Shown here: in pieces, positions 32,245 through 42,595 of the stretch
Layout of the letters: every line of letters starts with the position of its first letter
Position numbering within the stretch: position 1 is the stretch's first letter
Source: Roseateles asaccharophilus
Lineage (GTDB): Bacteria; Pseudomonadota; Gammaproteobacteria; Burkholderiales; Burkholderiaceae_C
Reading direction: 5' to 3'
DNA length: 64,000 bases
Assembly (NCBI RefSeq): GCF_004362405.1
Contig: NZ_SNXE01000010.1
Span: 97,514 to 161,513, forward strand
Translations under genes and position numbers: made by a program
Notes under the pieces: generated by a model
What the model was told of the DNA's origin: nothing
The model's input: the letters and a program-made list of their open reading frames with translations, nothing else
The model's database searches: none

Positions 32245-32298
32245 ATGAACACTTTTGCTTTCGCTCTGCTACTAGGCGCACCCGTCCGGGCGCGCTGA
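32245..32298 (+). CDS. leuL: leuA leader peptide (17 aa)
   Basis: An open frame encoding [17 protein letters not shown] with three consecutive leucines at residues 8-10 (CTG CTA CTA). CTA is a rare codon in this GC-rich genome, which sharpens stalling when charged tRNA-Leu is scarce. A strong intrinsic terminator starts 38 nt after its stop, ahead of leuA. Leader-peptide attenuation of leu genes is well established in proteobacteria. No Shine-Dalgarno is visible, and the ATG may be at the mRNA 5' end. A short pairing CGGGC (32287-32291) with GCCCG (32338-32342) could be the antiterminator; this is weak. Confidence 0.75.
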   Translation: MNTFAFALLLGAPVRAR

Positions 32299-32335
32299 TT
32301 GCACACGTCTCAAGCACAGGTTTTCTCAGCACTAC

Positions 32336-32372
32336 AGGCCCGCCAAGCAGCAGCTTCGCGGGCCTTTGTTTT
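32336..32372 (+). terminator. Attenuator terminator before leuA
   Basis: AGGCCCGC (32336-32343), c, AAGC, loop AGCA, GCTT, c, GCGGGCCT (32358-32365), then TTGTTTT. It lies between the Leu leader peptide and leuA, whose ATG is 41 nt further on. Confidence 0.88.
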
Positions 32373-32413
32373 GCCTTCCTCTGTCTTCAACCCAGCCTCT
32401 CACGGAGAACGCC

Positions 32414-33955
32414 ATGGCTGACAAGCTGATCATCTTCGACACCACCCTGCGCGACGGCGAGCAATCGCCCGGCGCCTCGATGACGAAGGACGAGAAGCTA
32501 CGCATCGCCCGTCAGCTCGAGCGTCTGCGCGTGGACGTGATCGAGGCCGGCTTTGCCGCGTCCAGCAATGGCGACTTCGAGGCTGTGCGTGCGATTGCCG
32601 ATGCCATCAAGGACAGCACCGTCTGCTCCCTGGCCCGTGCCAATGACCGCGACATCGCCCGCGCCGCCGAGGCGCTCAAGGGCGCGGCGCGCTCGCGCAT
32701 CCACACCTTCATCGCCACCAGCGAACTCCATATGGAGAAGAAGCTGCGCATGACGCGCGAGCAGGTGCTGGAGCAGGCCAAGCTGGCGGTGCGCTTCGCC
32801 CGCAATCTGTGCGGCGATATCGAGTTCTCGCCCGAGGATGGCTACCGCTCCGACCCGGAGTTCCTGGCCCGCGTGGTGGAGGCGGTGATCGCCGAGGGCG
32901 CCACCACCATCAACATCCCCGACACCGTGGGCTATGCCATCCCCGAGCTGTATGGCGACTTCATCGCCAAGCTGCGTGCGCGGGTGCCCAACTCCGACAA
33001 GGCCATCTGGTCGGTGCATTGCCACAACGACCTGGGCATGGCGGTGGCCAACTCCCTGGCCGGCGTGAAGATCGGCGGCGCCCGCCAGATCGAGTGCACC
33101 ATCAACGGCCTGGGCGAGCGCGCGGGCAACTGCTCGCTGGAAGAGGTCGTGATGGCCGTCAAGACCCGCCGTGACTATTTCGGTCTGGACGTGGGCATCG
33201 AGACCAGCCAGATCGTGCCGGCCTCGCGCATGGTCAGCCAGACCACCGGCTTCGTGGTCCAGCCCAACAAGGCCGTGGTGGGGGCGAACGCTTTTGCCCA
33301 TGCCTCGGGCATCCACCAGGACGGCGTGCTCAAGGCCCGCGACACCTACGAGATCATGCGCGCCGAAGATGTGGGCTGGAGCGCCAACAAGATCGTGCTG
33401 GGCAAGCTCAGCGGCCGCAATGCCTTCAAGCAGCGCCTGCAGGAACTGGGCATCCAGCTGGAGTCCGAGGCCGAGATCAATGCCGCCTTCCAGCGCTTCA
33501 AGGACCTGGCTGACCGCAAGAACGAGATCTTCGACGAGGACATCATCGCCCTGGTGATGGATGAGTCGGTGAGCTCGGAGCAGGAGCATTTCCGCCTGCT
33601 GTCCCTGTCCCAGCGCTCGGAGACCGGTGAGCGACCGCATGCCAGCGTGGTGTTCGCCGCCGGTCCGGTGGAGCACCGGGCCGAGAGCGATGGCAATGGG
33701 CCTGTGGACGCCAGCCTACGCGCGATCGAGTCGGCCGTACAAAGTGGCGCCGAAATGCTGCTTTACTCGGTGAACGCCATCACCAGCGGCAGCACAGAAT
33801 CGCAGGGCGAGGTCACGGTGCGTTTGCAGCATGCGGGGCGCGTGGTGAACGGCGTTGGTGCCGATCCCGATATCGTCGTGGCCTCGGCCAAGGCATATTT
33901 GAGCGCGCTGAACAAGCTGCAAAGCAAGATCGAACGCGTGGCAGCGCAGGGTTGA
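32414..33955 (+). CDS. leuA: 2-Isopropylmalate synthase
   Basis: A 513-residue enzyme condensing acetyl-CoA with 2-oxoisovalerate, the committed step of leucine synthesis. The HMGL-like catalytic barrel starts with [16 protein letters not shown]. The metal site lies in [15 protein letters not shown], and a C-terminal LeuA allosteric domain for leucine feedback runs from about residue 380. ATG 32414 has CGGAGA at 32403-32408. It is controlled by the leuL attenuator and separate from the ilv operon. Confidence 0.97.
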   Translation: MADKLIIFDTTLRDGEQSPGASMTKDEKLRIARQLERLRVDVIEAGFAASSNGDFEAVRAIADAIKDSTVCSLARANDRDIARAAEALKGAARSRIHTFIATSELHMEKKLRMTREQVLEQAKLAVRFARNLCGDIEFSPEDGYRSDPEFLARVVEAVIAEGATTINIPDTVGYAIPELYGDFIAKLRARVPNSDKAIWSVHCHNDLGMAVANSLAGVKIGGARQIECTINGLGERAGNCSLEEVVMAVKTRRDYFGLDVGIETSQIVPASRMVSQTTGFVVQPNKAVVGANAFAHASGIHQDGVLKARDTYEIMRAEDVGWSANKIVLGKLSGRNAFKQRLQELGIQLESEAEINAAFQRFKDLADRKNEIFDEDIIALVMDESVSSEQEHFRLLSLSQRSETGERPHASVVFAAGPVEHRAESDGNGPVDASLRAIESAVQSGAEMLLYSVNAITSGSTESQGEVTVRLQHAGRVVNGVGADPDIVVASAKAYLSALNKLQSKIERVAAQG

Positions 33956-34064
33956 GCAGGCTCGAAAAGGCGAGGCAATACTTCAAATGCCGCGCCTAAG
34001 TTTTTGATCTTGCCCGACTTTTACCTATCACCTACACTGATGGTGACTGTTGTTGGGGGCTGGA

Positions 34065-35105
34065 TTGAAGACTTTTGTTCGCATGTTCTCGGGAGCGGTG
34101 CTTGGCACCGCACTGCTGGTCGGAGCCCCCCTGGTCACGCAGGAGGCTCAGGCCAGCACCTCCAAAAAGGTCCAAAAGGCCCAGAAGGCCCAGAAGGCTC
34201 AAAAAGCCCCCGCGGCCAAGAGCGTGCGCAAGGCCAAGCCCGCAGCGCGGGTGCCACGCAAGGCGGCCGCGGCTGCCGTGGTGGCCGCCCGGCCCTCGTT
34301 CGGGCAGATCTACGGTCTCCACGCGACGGATGATCCCTTGGACCTCAAGTCCGCCGTGGCCTTTGTGATGGATCAGGACACCAACGAGGTTCTGCTGTCC
34401 AAGAATTCGCAGGCGGTGCTGCCGATTGCCTCCATCACCAAGTTGATGACCTCGCTGGTGGTGGTCGAGGCCGGTCTGAGCATGGACGAGATGCTCACCA
34501 TCACCGATGAAGACATCGACACCGAGAAGGGCACTGGCTCGCGTCTGGCCATCGGTACGACTTTGAGTCGCGGCGAGATGATGCATCTGGCCCTGATGGC
34601 CTCCGAGAATCGTGCGGCGAATGCGCTGGGGCGTCATTACCCGGGGGGGCTGAGCGCCTTTGTCGCGGCCATGAATGCCAAGGCCCAGTCTCTGGGCATG
34701 CTCGATACGCGCTATGTGGAGCCCACCGGCCTGTCCAGCCGCAACCAGAGCAGCGCCAAGGATCTGGCCACGCTGGTCAAGGTGGCCCACGAATACCCTG
34801 TGCTGCGCGAGCTTTCGACCTCCAAGGCGCATTCGGTGACCGTCGGTCGCCGCCAACTGGCCTTTCAGAGCACCAATGGCCTGGTGCGCAGCGGTGCCTG
34901 GGATATTGGCCTGCAGAAGACAGGCTTCATCAGTGAGGCTGGACGCTGTCTGGTGATGCAAGCCCAGATGGCCGGACGCAAGGTCATCATGGTGTTCCTG
35001 GATTCGGCCGGCAAGTACTCGCGTATCGGCGACGCCGAGCGTGTTCGCAAGTGGGTGAGCAGCCTTCCCGGCACCTCCACGAGCAAGATGGATTTGCCGG
35101 GCTGA
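34065..35105 (+). CDS. pbpG: D-alanyl-D-alanine endopeptidase (PBP7 type)
   Basis: A 346-residue periplasmic penicillin-binding protein. The signal peptide covers about residues 1-31. A Lys/Ala-rich linker with a QKA repeat (QKAQKAQKAQKAP) leads to the S11 peptidase domain with all three motifs: SITK (Ser nucleophile), SEN and KTG. It cleaves cross-links in peptidoglycan. I chose TTG 34065 (MKTFVRMFSG) because it gives a proper signal peptide and GGGGG lies 5 nt upstream; TTG 34050 and ATG 34083 are alternatives. The linker is encoded by a 9-bp tandem repeat. Confidence 0.88.
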   Translation: MKTFVRMFSGAVLGTALLVGAPLVTQEAQASTSKKVQKAQKAQKAQKAPAAKSVRKAKPAARVPRKAAAAAVVAARPSFGQIYGLHATDDPLDLKSAVAFVMDQDTNEVLLSKNSQAVLPIASITKLMTSLVVVEAGLSMDEMLTITDEDIDTEKGTGSRLAIGTTLSRGEMMHLALMASENRAANALGRHYPGGLSAFVAAMNAKAQSLGMLDTRYVEPTGLSSRNQSSAKDLATLVKVAHEYPVLRELSTSKAHSVTVGRRQLAFQSTNGLVRSGAWDIGLQKTGFISEAGRCLVMQAQMAGRKVIMVFLDSAGKYSRIGDAERVRKWVSSLPGTSTSKMDLPG

Positions 35106-35126
35106 TCGAAAAGTCGCGGTAAGCGA

Positions 35127-35855
35127 CTACGTTCGCAGGTCCTCCTCGGGCCCCATCCAAAGACCGTGCTCGCGCAAGGCGGCCCATTCGGGCCCGCAGG
35201 GCGCCTTGATCTCGAGCCGGCGGCCATCCGCCGGGTGCTGAAGCTGCAGCTCGGCGGCATGCAGCCATAGACGCTGCAGACCCAGATAGCCTGCTACCGC
35301 GCGGTTCAGCGGGCCCTTGCCATGCGTGGCATCACCCAGGATGGGGTGCGCCATATGCTTGAGATGGCGCCTGATCTGGTGGCGGCGCCCGGTCTGGGGC
35401 CGGCACTCCAGCAAGGCGGCGCGGGTGCTGCTGAAGCGGGCATCGCTGCTGAGAGGCCACTCCACTCGGGCCAGGCATTGCCAAGCCGTGCGAGCCGGCA
35501 GCAGCGTCTGGCCCGCCGAGGCGCGCTCCGGATCCTTGGCCAGGGCGTGGTCGATCAGCCCCTCGTTCCGCGCAGGCCAGCCCCGCACCAGGGCCAGATA
35601 GCGCTTGCTCACCCGGCCCTGCTCAAAGGCTAGGCCCAGCTCGCTCGCCATCTCGGACGAGAGGGCGAACAGCAGCAGGCCTGAGGTGCCCTTGTCCAGC
35701 CGGTGTACCGGCCAGACCGGTCGGCCCAGCTGGTCGCGCAGCAGCTGAAGTGCAAAGACCTCCTCGTGGGCATCAAGCTGGCTGCGGTGCACCAGGAGGC
35801 CGGCGGGCTTGTTGATCGCGACCAGATGGTCGTCAGCGTGGAGGATCTGCAACAT
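35127..35855 (-). CDS. RluA-family pseudouridine synthase (TruC-like)
   Basis: A 242-residue RNA pseudouridine synthase. The catalytic Asp is in HRLDKGTSG, with ILHADDHLVAINKPAGLLVHRS at the N-terminus and RPQTGRRHQIRRHLKH toward the C-terminus. Length and the absence of an S4 domain fit TruC, which modifies U65 of tRNA. ATG 35855 matches the family start; an in-frame ATG at 35891 would add 12 unconserved residues. It is convergent with pbpG, 21 bp apart. Confidence 0.85.
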   Translation of the reverse strand: MLQILHADDHLVAINKPAGLLVHRSQLDAHEEVFALQLLRDQLGRPVWPVHRLDKGTSGLLLFALSSEMASELGLAFEQGRVSKRYLALVRGWPARNEGLIDHALAKDPERASAGQTLLPARTAWQCLARVEWPLSSDARFSSTRAALLECRPQTGRRHQIRRHLKHMAHPILGDATHGKGPLNRAVAGYLGLQRLWLHAAELQLQHPADGRRLEIKAPCGPEWAALREHGLWMGPEEDLRT

Positions 35856-36162
35856 GTTCCGTGTGTTGGGCGCTGGCACTGTCCCTGGCATCGGGCTCAG
35901 GGCCGTGAAATATGCCCAGATGTGGGCTACGCCCCAAAAAGGGGGGAGTGACAGCGGGGAAACCCGGAGGAAAGAATGCTGTCATCTACCAAGCCCATCA
36001 TTGTTTCAGCAGCAGCCGAACACTCCCTGGAGTACGCCATGCCCAAGACCTATACCGTCGGACACCGCCCGCTCATTCTCACGGTTCGGACATGGTTGTT
36101 GAATTTGCTGGGCCGTTCCCAGCGCTCCCAATCCTGGCCCCCCAGCAGGAAATTGGGCTGAG

Positions 36163-36240
36163 GCCGGACCGAGGACAGTCCTGAGGACTGTCCGACGCCG
36201 GCCGAAGGACTGGCCCTGTCCTGCAGGGCCAGGCTGGGTG
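36163..36240. repeat. Palindromic repeat (family copy B)
   Basis: Outer stem GGCCGG/CCGGCC encloses linker ACCGA, inner stem GGACAGTCC-TGA-GGACTGTCC and linker GACG. GAAGGAC follows, then hairpin TGGCCCTG-TCCTG-CAGGGCCA and GGCTG. The linkers ACCGA, GACG and GAAGGAC and the trailing GGCTG are shared with the array at 31181-31308, while the stems differ in sequence but keep their pairing. Confidence 0.75.
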
Positions 36241-36299
36241 CGGCGCATTGCCGTCGCCCTGTCCCGCAGGGCCAGGCTGGATGCCGCGCATCGCCGTCG
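36214..36299. repeat. 43-bp tandem duplication
   Basis: Two adjacent copies (36214-36256 and 36257-36299) differ at only a few positions. Each starts CCCTGTCC, contains GCAGGGCCAGGCTGG and ends GCCGTCG. Each copy includes the CCCTG/CAGGG hairpin of the palindromic element, so the element's right half has been duplicated. Confidence 0.8.
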
Positions 36300-36322
36300 C
36301 CCCGCCCCCCAGAGCGCCGCGA

Positions 36323-36727
36323 TCACCCCACATCCCCATCCACATAGAACCAGGCGCCGTCTTCCCGGACGAAGCGGCTGGTTTCCACCAAGCGGTGCGC
36401 GCGTCCGCCCAGCTTGCTGCGGGCGACAAAGCTGACCGTGGCATGCTCGGCGTCCTGCTGTGCATGATGTTTCACCTGCAGGCCCAGCCATTGCAGCCCG
36501 GGTTCGTTCGCCTCCAGCGTGGCCGGCCGGGTGCTGGCATGCCAGCTGGCCAGGAGATAGTCGTTCAGTCCGTGCACAAAGGCGCTGTAGCGCGATCGCA
36601 TCAGGCTTTCGGCGTCCGGCGCGCACAGGCCCTGACCGGCTGAGAAAGCCTGGTGCCAGCGGCCGCAGCAGTGCTGATAGCTTGCCGGGCGCCCGCAGGG
36701 GCAGGGCAGCGTGTCGTTCGAATTCAT
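36323..36727 (-). CDS. YchJ family protein with SEC-C motif
   Basis: A 134-residue protein of the UPF0225/YchJ family. The N-terminal zinc-binding SEC-C motif is CPCGRPASYQHCCGRWH, followed by an NTF2-like body (LMRSRYSAFVHGLNDYLLASW and VSFVARSKLGGRAHRLVETS). The SEC-C motif binds Zn2+ and in SecA contacts SecB or ribosomes; the function of YchJ itself is unknown. The start is ATG 36727, divergent from uvrD by 94 bp. Confidence 0.88.
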   Translation of the reverse strand: MNSNDTLPCPCGRPASYQHCCGRWHQAFSAGQGLCAPDAESLMRSRYSAFVHGLNDYLLASWHASTRPATLEANEPGLQWLGLQVKHHAQQDAEHATVSFVARSKLGGRAHRLVETSRFVREDGAWFYVDGDVG

Positions 36728-36809
36728 GCGGGGGGATGGTTGACTCTGCTGGCGCCGCATCATGCCTCAATCGCCGCGGTGAAGGGGCGCCGGCCCAGGG
36801 CCCGAACTC

Positions 36810-36815
36810 TAGAAT
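36810..36815 (+). promoter_or_regulatory. -10 element of uvrD
   Basis: TAGAAT ends 6 nt before the uvrD ATG at 36822. No Shine-Dalgarno lies between them, consistent with leaderless initiation. No good -35 is visible. Confidence 0.5.
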
Positions 36816-36821
36816 GCCGGG

Positions 36822-39233
<2,412 letters not shown>

Positions 39234-39316
39234 GGGGGCCGTTAGCGGCGCGGGCGCGATCGGCAGGGGGGGGCGCCTGGCGGGCCATGCGAGATGGGCC
39301 AAAGGGTTTCGCTGGA

Positions 39317-39345
39317 ACATCATGGAACTGTCACAGGCGGGTCAT
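39317..39345 (+). promoter_or_regulatory. PhoB-box-like direct repeats before phoX
   Basis: Three heptamers start exactly 11 bp apart: ACATCAT (39317), CTGTCAC (39328) and GGGTCAT (39339), separated by 4-bp spacers. The consensus Pho box is CTGTCAT repeated every 11 bp. The middle half-site matches 6 of 7, the third 5 of 7, the first 4 of 7; TCA is kept in all three. The site lies 52 bp before a phosphatase gene, as expected for phosphate-starvation activation. Confidence 0.7.
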
Positions 39346-39396
39346 TGCGTCTGCGCAGACTGCGCGGCTTCAAGCAACCGCTAGAGGCAGTTTTCC

Positions 39397-41628
39397 ATGT
39401 CCAAGACCTTTGCCCCCGACGAGATCGATTACAACAACAGCCGCAACGAGAACTTCGACAGCGTTTTGCAGGCGCGCCTGGCTCGCCGCTCCCTCCTTCG
39501 CGGTGCCGTCGGCAGCGCGGCGGCCGCGGTGTTTGGCGGTGTGGGCCTGACGGCCTGCGGTGGCGGCAGCGATGACGATCTGATCCCCACCCCGCCTACC
39601 GTCAAGCCCCTGGACAAGCTGGGCTTTGCGGCTGTCGCCAAGAGCCTGGAAGACAAGGTCAGCGTGCCCGCCGGCTACAGCTTCAGCGTGATCTACGCGC
39701 TGGGCGACCCGCTGCGCGCGGCGACGGCCGACTACAAGAACGACGGCAGCGACACCGATTATGAAAACCGTGCCGGTGACCACCATGACGGCATGGAGTG
39801 GTTCGGCCTGAGCGCCGATGGCAAGCCCTCGACCACGGCCGCCGATCGCGGCCTGCTGGGCATGAACCATGAGGCCACCACCGACGAGAAGCTCTCGTCT
39901 TTCTTCCTGCACGCCAATGGCGGCACCTCGACGCTGCCGCGTCCGGCCTCCGAGGTGGACAAGGAGTTGGCCATCCATGGCGTGTCCGTGGTCGAGGTGA
40001 AGAAGGCTGGCGATGGCAAGTGGTCCTATGTGAAGGATTCCGCCTTCAACTACCGCCTGACCACCCTGACGGAGATGGAAATCAGCGGCCCGGCACGTGG
40101 CAACAAGCTGCTCGTCACCAAGTACTCGCCCACCGGCACCAAGACCCGCGGCACCCTGAACAACTGCGGTACCGGCAAGACCCCCTGGGGCACGCTGCTG
40201 ACGGGCGAAGAGAACTGGGCGGGCTACTTCACCCGTTCGTCCACCGATGACGCCGCACGCGGCAATGACAAGAGTGTCGCCGCGCTGAAGCGCTATGGCC
40301 GCAGCCAAGGCGCCGCTTCGCGCCATGGCTGGGAGAGCGCCGGCAGCGAAGACAAGTATGTGCGCTGGAACAACAGCAAGCTGGGCAGCTCGGCCGATGG
40401 CAGCGATGACTATCGCAACGAGATGAATGCGCAGGGCTATATCGTCGAGATCGATGCCTACGACAAGAGCAAGCTGGCCAAGAAGCGCACCGCGCTAGGC
40501 CGCTTCGCGCATGAGAGCGCTGCCTTCGGCACGCCCGTCGTGGGCAAGCCGCTGGCCGCCTATATGGGCGACGACTCGCGCGGCGAGTACATCTACAAAT
40601 TCGTCAGCGCGGCCAACTGGGACGCGGCCGATGCCAACCCCGCCAACCGCATGGCCGCCGGCGACAAGTACCTGGACAGCGGCAAGCTCTATGTGGCCAA
40701 GTTCGCCAGCGATGGCAGCGGTCAGTGGATCGAGCTGGCCCTGTCCAATAGCGCGATTGCGGGCTACAGCGCCTATGCCTTCGCCGATCAGGGCGATATT
40801 TGCGTGAACACCCGTCTGGCGGCCGACGCCGTGGGCGCCACCAAGATGGATCGTCCCGAGTGGTGCTCGGTCAATCCGGCCAATGGCGAGATCTATTTCG
40901 CGCTGACCAACAACAGCAACCGCCGTGTCGAGCCCAGCAGCAGCTCGCAGATGGCGCCCGACAGCGCCAATCCGCGCGTCTACACCGATGTGAAGGGCGG
41001 CAGCAGCAACCAGACGGGCAATCCCAACGGCCACATCCTGCGCATCAAGGAAGGCTCCGCCGGCTCCACCGCCACCAGCTTCACCTGGGACGTGTACCTG
41101 TTCGGCGCCGAATCCACTGCCGCTGCGGGCAGCATCAATCTGTCCAGCCTGACCAGTGACCAGGACCTGTCCAGCCCCGACGGTCTGGTCTTCAGCCCCT
41201 CCACCGGCATCTGCTGGATCCAGACCGATGACGGCGCCTACACCGATGTCACCAACTGCATGATGCTGGCCGCCATTCCCGGTCAGGTGGGCGACGGTGC
41301 CAAGAAGACCCTCAGCTACACCAAGGCCGATGGCAGCGCCTTGAACGTGGATACCTATGTGGGCAAGGCCCCCACGGCCGACACGCTCAAGCGTTTCCTG
41401 GTCGGCCCCAAGGACTGCGAGATCACCGGCCTGTGCGAGACGCCGGACGGCAAGGCGATCTTCGTCAACATCCAGCACCCGGGTGAGGGCACGGCCATGG
41501 CCAATATTGGCGATCCGAGCAAGTACAGCAGCCAGTGGCCCAGCAACGCGGGCTATGGGGCCGGCAAGCGTCCCCGTTCTGCCACCATCGTGATCACCAA
41601 GAACGACGGCGGCCGCATCGGCAGCTAA
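39397..41628 (+). CDS. phoX: PhoX-family alkaline phosphatase
   Basis: A 743-residue DUF839/PhoX phosphatase, a Ca2+/Fe3+-dependent enzyme that releases phosphate from organic esters outside the cytoplasm. The N-terminus carries a twin-arginine signal (ARRSLLRG, residues about 29-36, then a hydrophobic stretch) ending in LTAC, a possible lipobox with Cys54, so it may be an exported lipoprotein. Conserved blocks include HHDGMEWFGL, LLGMNHEATT and SPDGLVFSPSTGICWIQTD. A PhoB-like site lies upstream and a strong terminator downstream, so it is monocistronic. Confidence 0.92.
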   Translation: MSKTFAPDEIDYNNSRNENFDSVLQARLARRSLLRGAVGSAAAAVFGGVGLTACGGGSDDDLIPTPPTVKPLDKLGFAAVAKSLEDKVSVPAGYSFSVIYALGDPLRAATADYKNDGSDTDYENRAGDHHDGMEWFGLSADGKPSTTAADRGLLGMNHEATTDEKLSSFFLHANGGTSTLPRPASEVDKELAIHGVSVVEVKKAGDGKWSYVKDSAFNYRLTTLTEMEISGPARGNKLLVTKYSPTGTKTRGTLNNCGTGKTPWGTLLTGEENWAGYFTRSSTDDAARGNDKSVAALKRYGRSQGAASRHGWESAGSEDKYVRWNNSKLGSSADGSDDYRNEMNAQGYIVEIDAYDKSKLAKKRTALGRFAHESAAFGTPVVGKPLAAYMGDDSRGEYIYKFVSAANWDAADANPANRMAAGDKYLDSGKLYVAKFASDGSGQWIELALSNSAIAGYSAYAFADQGDICVNTRLAADAVGATKMDRPEWCSVNPANGEIYFALTNNSNRRVEPSSSSQMAPDSANPRVYTDVKGGSSNQTGNPNGHILRIKEGSAGSTATSFTWDVYLFGAESTAAAGSINLSSLTSDQDLSSPDGLVFSPSTGICWIQTDDGAYTDVTNCMMLAAIPGQVGDGAKKTLSYTKADGSALNVDTYVGKAPTADTLKRFLVGPKDCEITGLCETPDGKAIFVNIQHPGEGTAMANIGDPSKYSSQWPSNAGYGAGKRPRSATIVITKNDGGRIGS

Positions 41629-41643
41629 GCCACCGCCCAATGG

Positions 41644-41669
41644 AAAACCCCGCCGCGGCGGGGTTTTTT
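41644..41669 (+). terminator. Terminator of phoX
   Basis: AAAACCCCGCCG/CGGCGGGGTTTT, a fully symmetric stem at 41644-41667 followed by TT. Palindromic and T-flanked on both strands, it can also serve the convergent membrane-protein gene. Confidence 0.9.
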
Positions 41670-41718
41670 CATGCCTGGCTTCGGGCGGCTCGGGCTCTTG
41701 CCGTCAGCGCCTGAAGCT

Positions 41719-42576
41719 TCACGAGGCGCTGGCAGCCGGGGGCTCCGGCAGATCCTTGGGGGCGCCGAACATGAAGCAGTCAATGAAGGTGAAGTACAGC
41801 GAGACGTAGAACACCGTGGACAGCAGCAGGCCCAGGGGCAGGGCCAGCATGGGCAGGATCTGGCCCAGGCCCAAGAGGCTGGTCAGCAGGGCCAGGCCCA
41901 TGGACAGGCTCACGATCAGTCCCACCCAGATCAGTCCATTGAGCACAAAGGCACCGCGATTGCGCCAGACGCCCAGGGTGCTGGAGAACAGGGCCTGCAG
42001 CGCGCCCTGGCCGCCCCAGTGCACCAGGGCCGGCGCATGCCAGAAGGGCACAGCCAGCAAGGTGGCCAGGGACAGCCGGCACACCATGCCCCAGAACAGG
42101 CGCGGGTCGCCAATGGCGGCCTGCAGGGCGGCCTCATAGGCCGGGTCGTTGGCCTTGGGGTCGGCCATCAGGTCCTGCAGGTTCTGGAAGGCGCCGCCAT
42201 CCACCGCATTGCTGGCCACCATCACCAGCACCGTGGCCAGGGCATAGCCCGAGCACAGGGCTAGCTGGCTGTTGCGACGTGTGGCCGTGAGCTTGAAGGG
42301 GGCCAGGAAGACGGAGGCCGTCGGATTCTGGTTCTGCAGCACCAGATGAGTGGCCAGCATGAAGCCCAGGCTCATCAGGGGCAGGCCCATCAACAGCAGC
42401 ATGGAGCCGAGCACCGGCACCAGCAGGGCCAGCAAGGCGGCCAGCATGCACAGGGCCAGCAGCCCGCTCAGTGCCATGGGCCGGCGCTTGAAGATCTTGA
42501 AGCCGTGCCGCACCCAGAGCACGCCATGGCGGGCCGGTACGGTCTGCAGATGAAGGGGCAGGGAAGAGTTGGACAC
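41719..42576 (-). CDS. BPSS1780-type integral membrane protein
   Basis: A 285-residue membrane protein with about six hydrophobic segments (for example ALSGLLALCMLAALLALLVP and LGLLLSTVFYVSLYFTFI). The N-terminal motif VPARHGVLWVRHGFKIFKRRP is typical of the betaproteobacterial BPSS1780 family, which has no known function. I place the start at GTG 42576 because the conserved region begins a few residues later; no Shine-Dalgarno is present. It follows thrB by 19 bp on the same strand, a linkage conserved in Burkholderiales. Confidence 0.8.
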   Translation of the reverse strand: MSNSSLPLHLQTVPARHGVLWVRHGFKIFKRRPMALSGLLALCMLAALLALLVPVLGSMLLLMGLPLMSLGFMLATHLVLQNQNPTASVFLAPFKLTATRRNSQLALCSGYALATVLVMVASNAVDGGAFQNLQDLMADPKANDPAYEAALQAAIGDPRLFWGMVCRLSLATLLAVPFWHAPALVHWGGQGALQALFSSTLGVWRNRGAFVLNGLIWVGLIVSLSMGLALLTSLLGLGQILPMLALPLGLLLSTVFYVSLYFTFIDCFMFGAPKDLPEPPAASAS

Positions 42577-42595
42577 GGCGGCGTGCGTTGGGCGT

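Larger units (their letters stand above)
35856..36322. other. 467-bp gap without a supported gene
   Basis: The first 300 bp are AT-richer than neighbouring coding DNA and probably hold the leftward promoter of the pseudouridine-synthase gene. Segment 35925-35980 has CCCC-AAAAA-GGGG and GGGGAAACCC palindromes, but matches no riboswitch I know. A 40-codon frame at 36039-36161 has a GGAG 7 nt upstream; its codon use is unlike neighbouring genes, so I do not call it. From 36163 to 36303 the gap holds palindromic and tandem repeats. Confidence 0.6.

Noticed and set aside
35925..35985. Riboswitch-like segment with GGGGAAACCC
   Set aside because: Compared from memory with glycine, c-di-GMP, fluoride, cobalamin and TPP consensus sequences, and none fits. 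No suitable downstream gene is on that strand.
36039..36161. 40-codon open frame (MPKTYTVGHRPLILTV...) with a GGAG upstream
   Set aside because: Codon use differs from neighbouring genes and no homologue comes to mind. The evidence is too thin for a gene call; it is mentioned in the gap entry.
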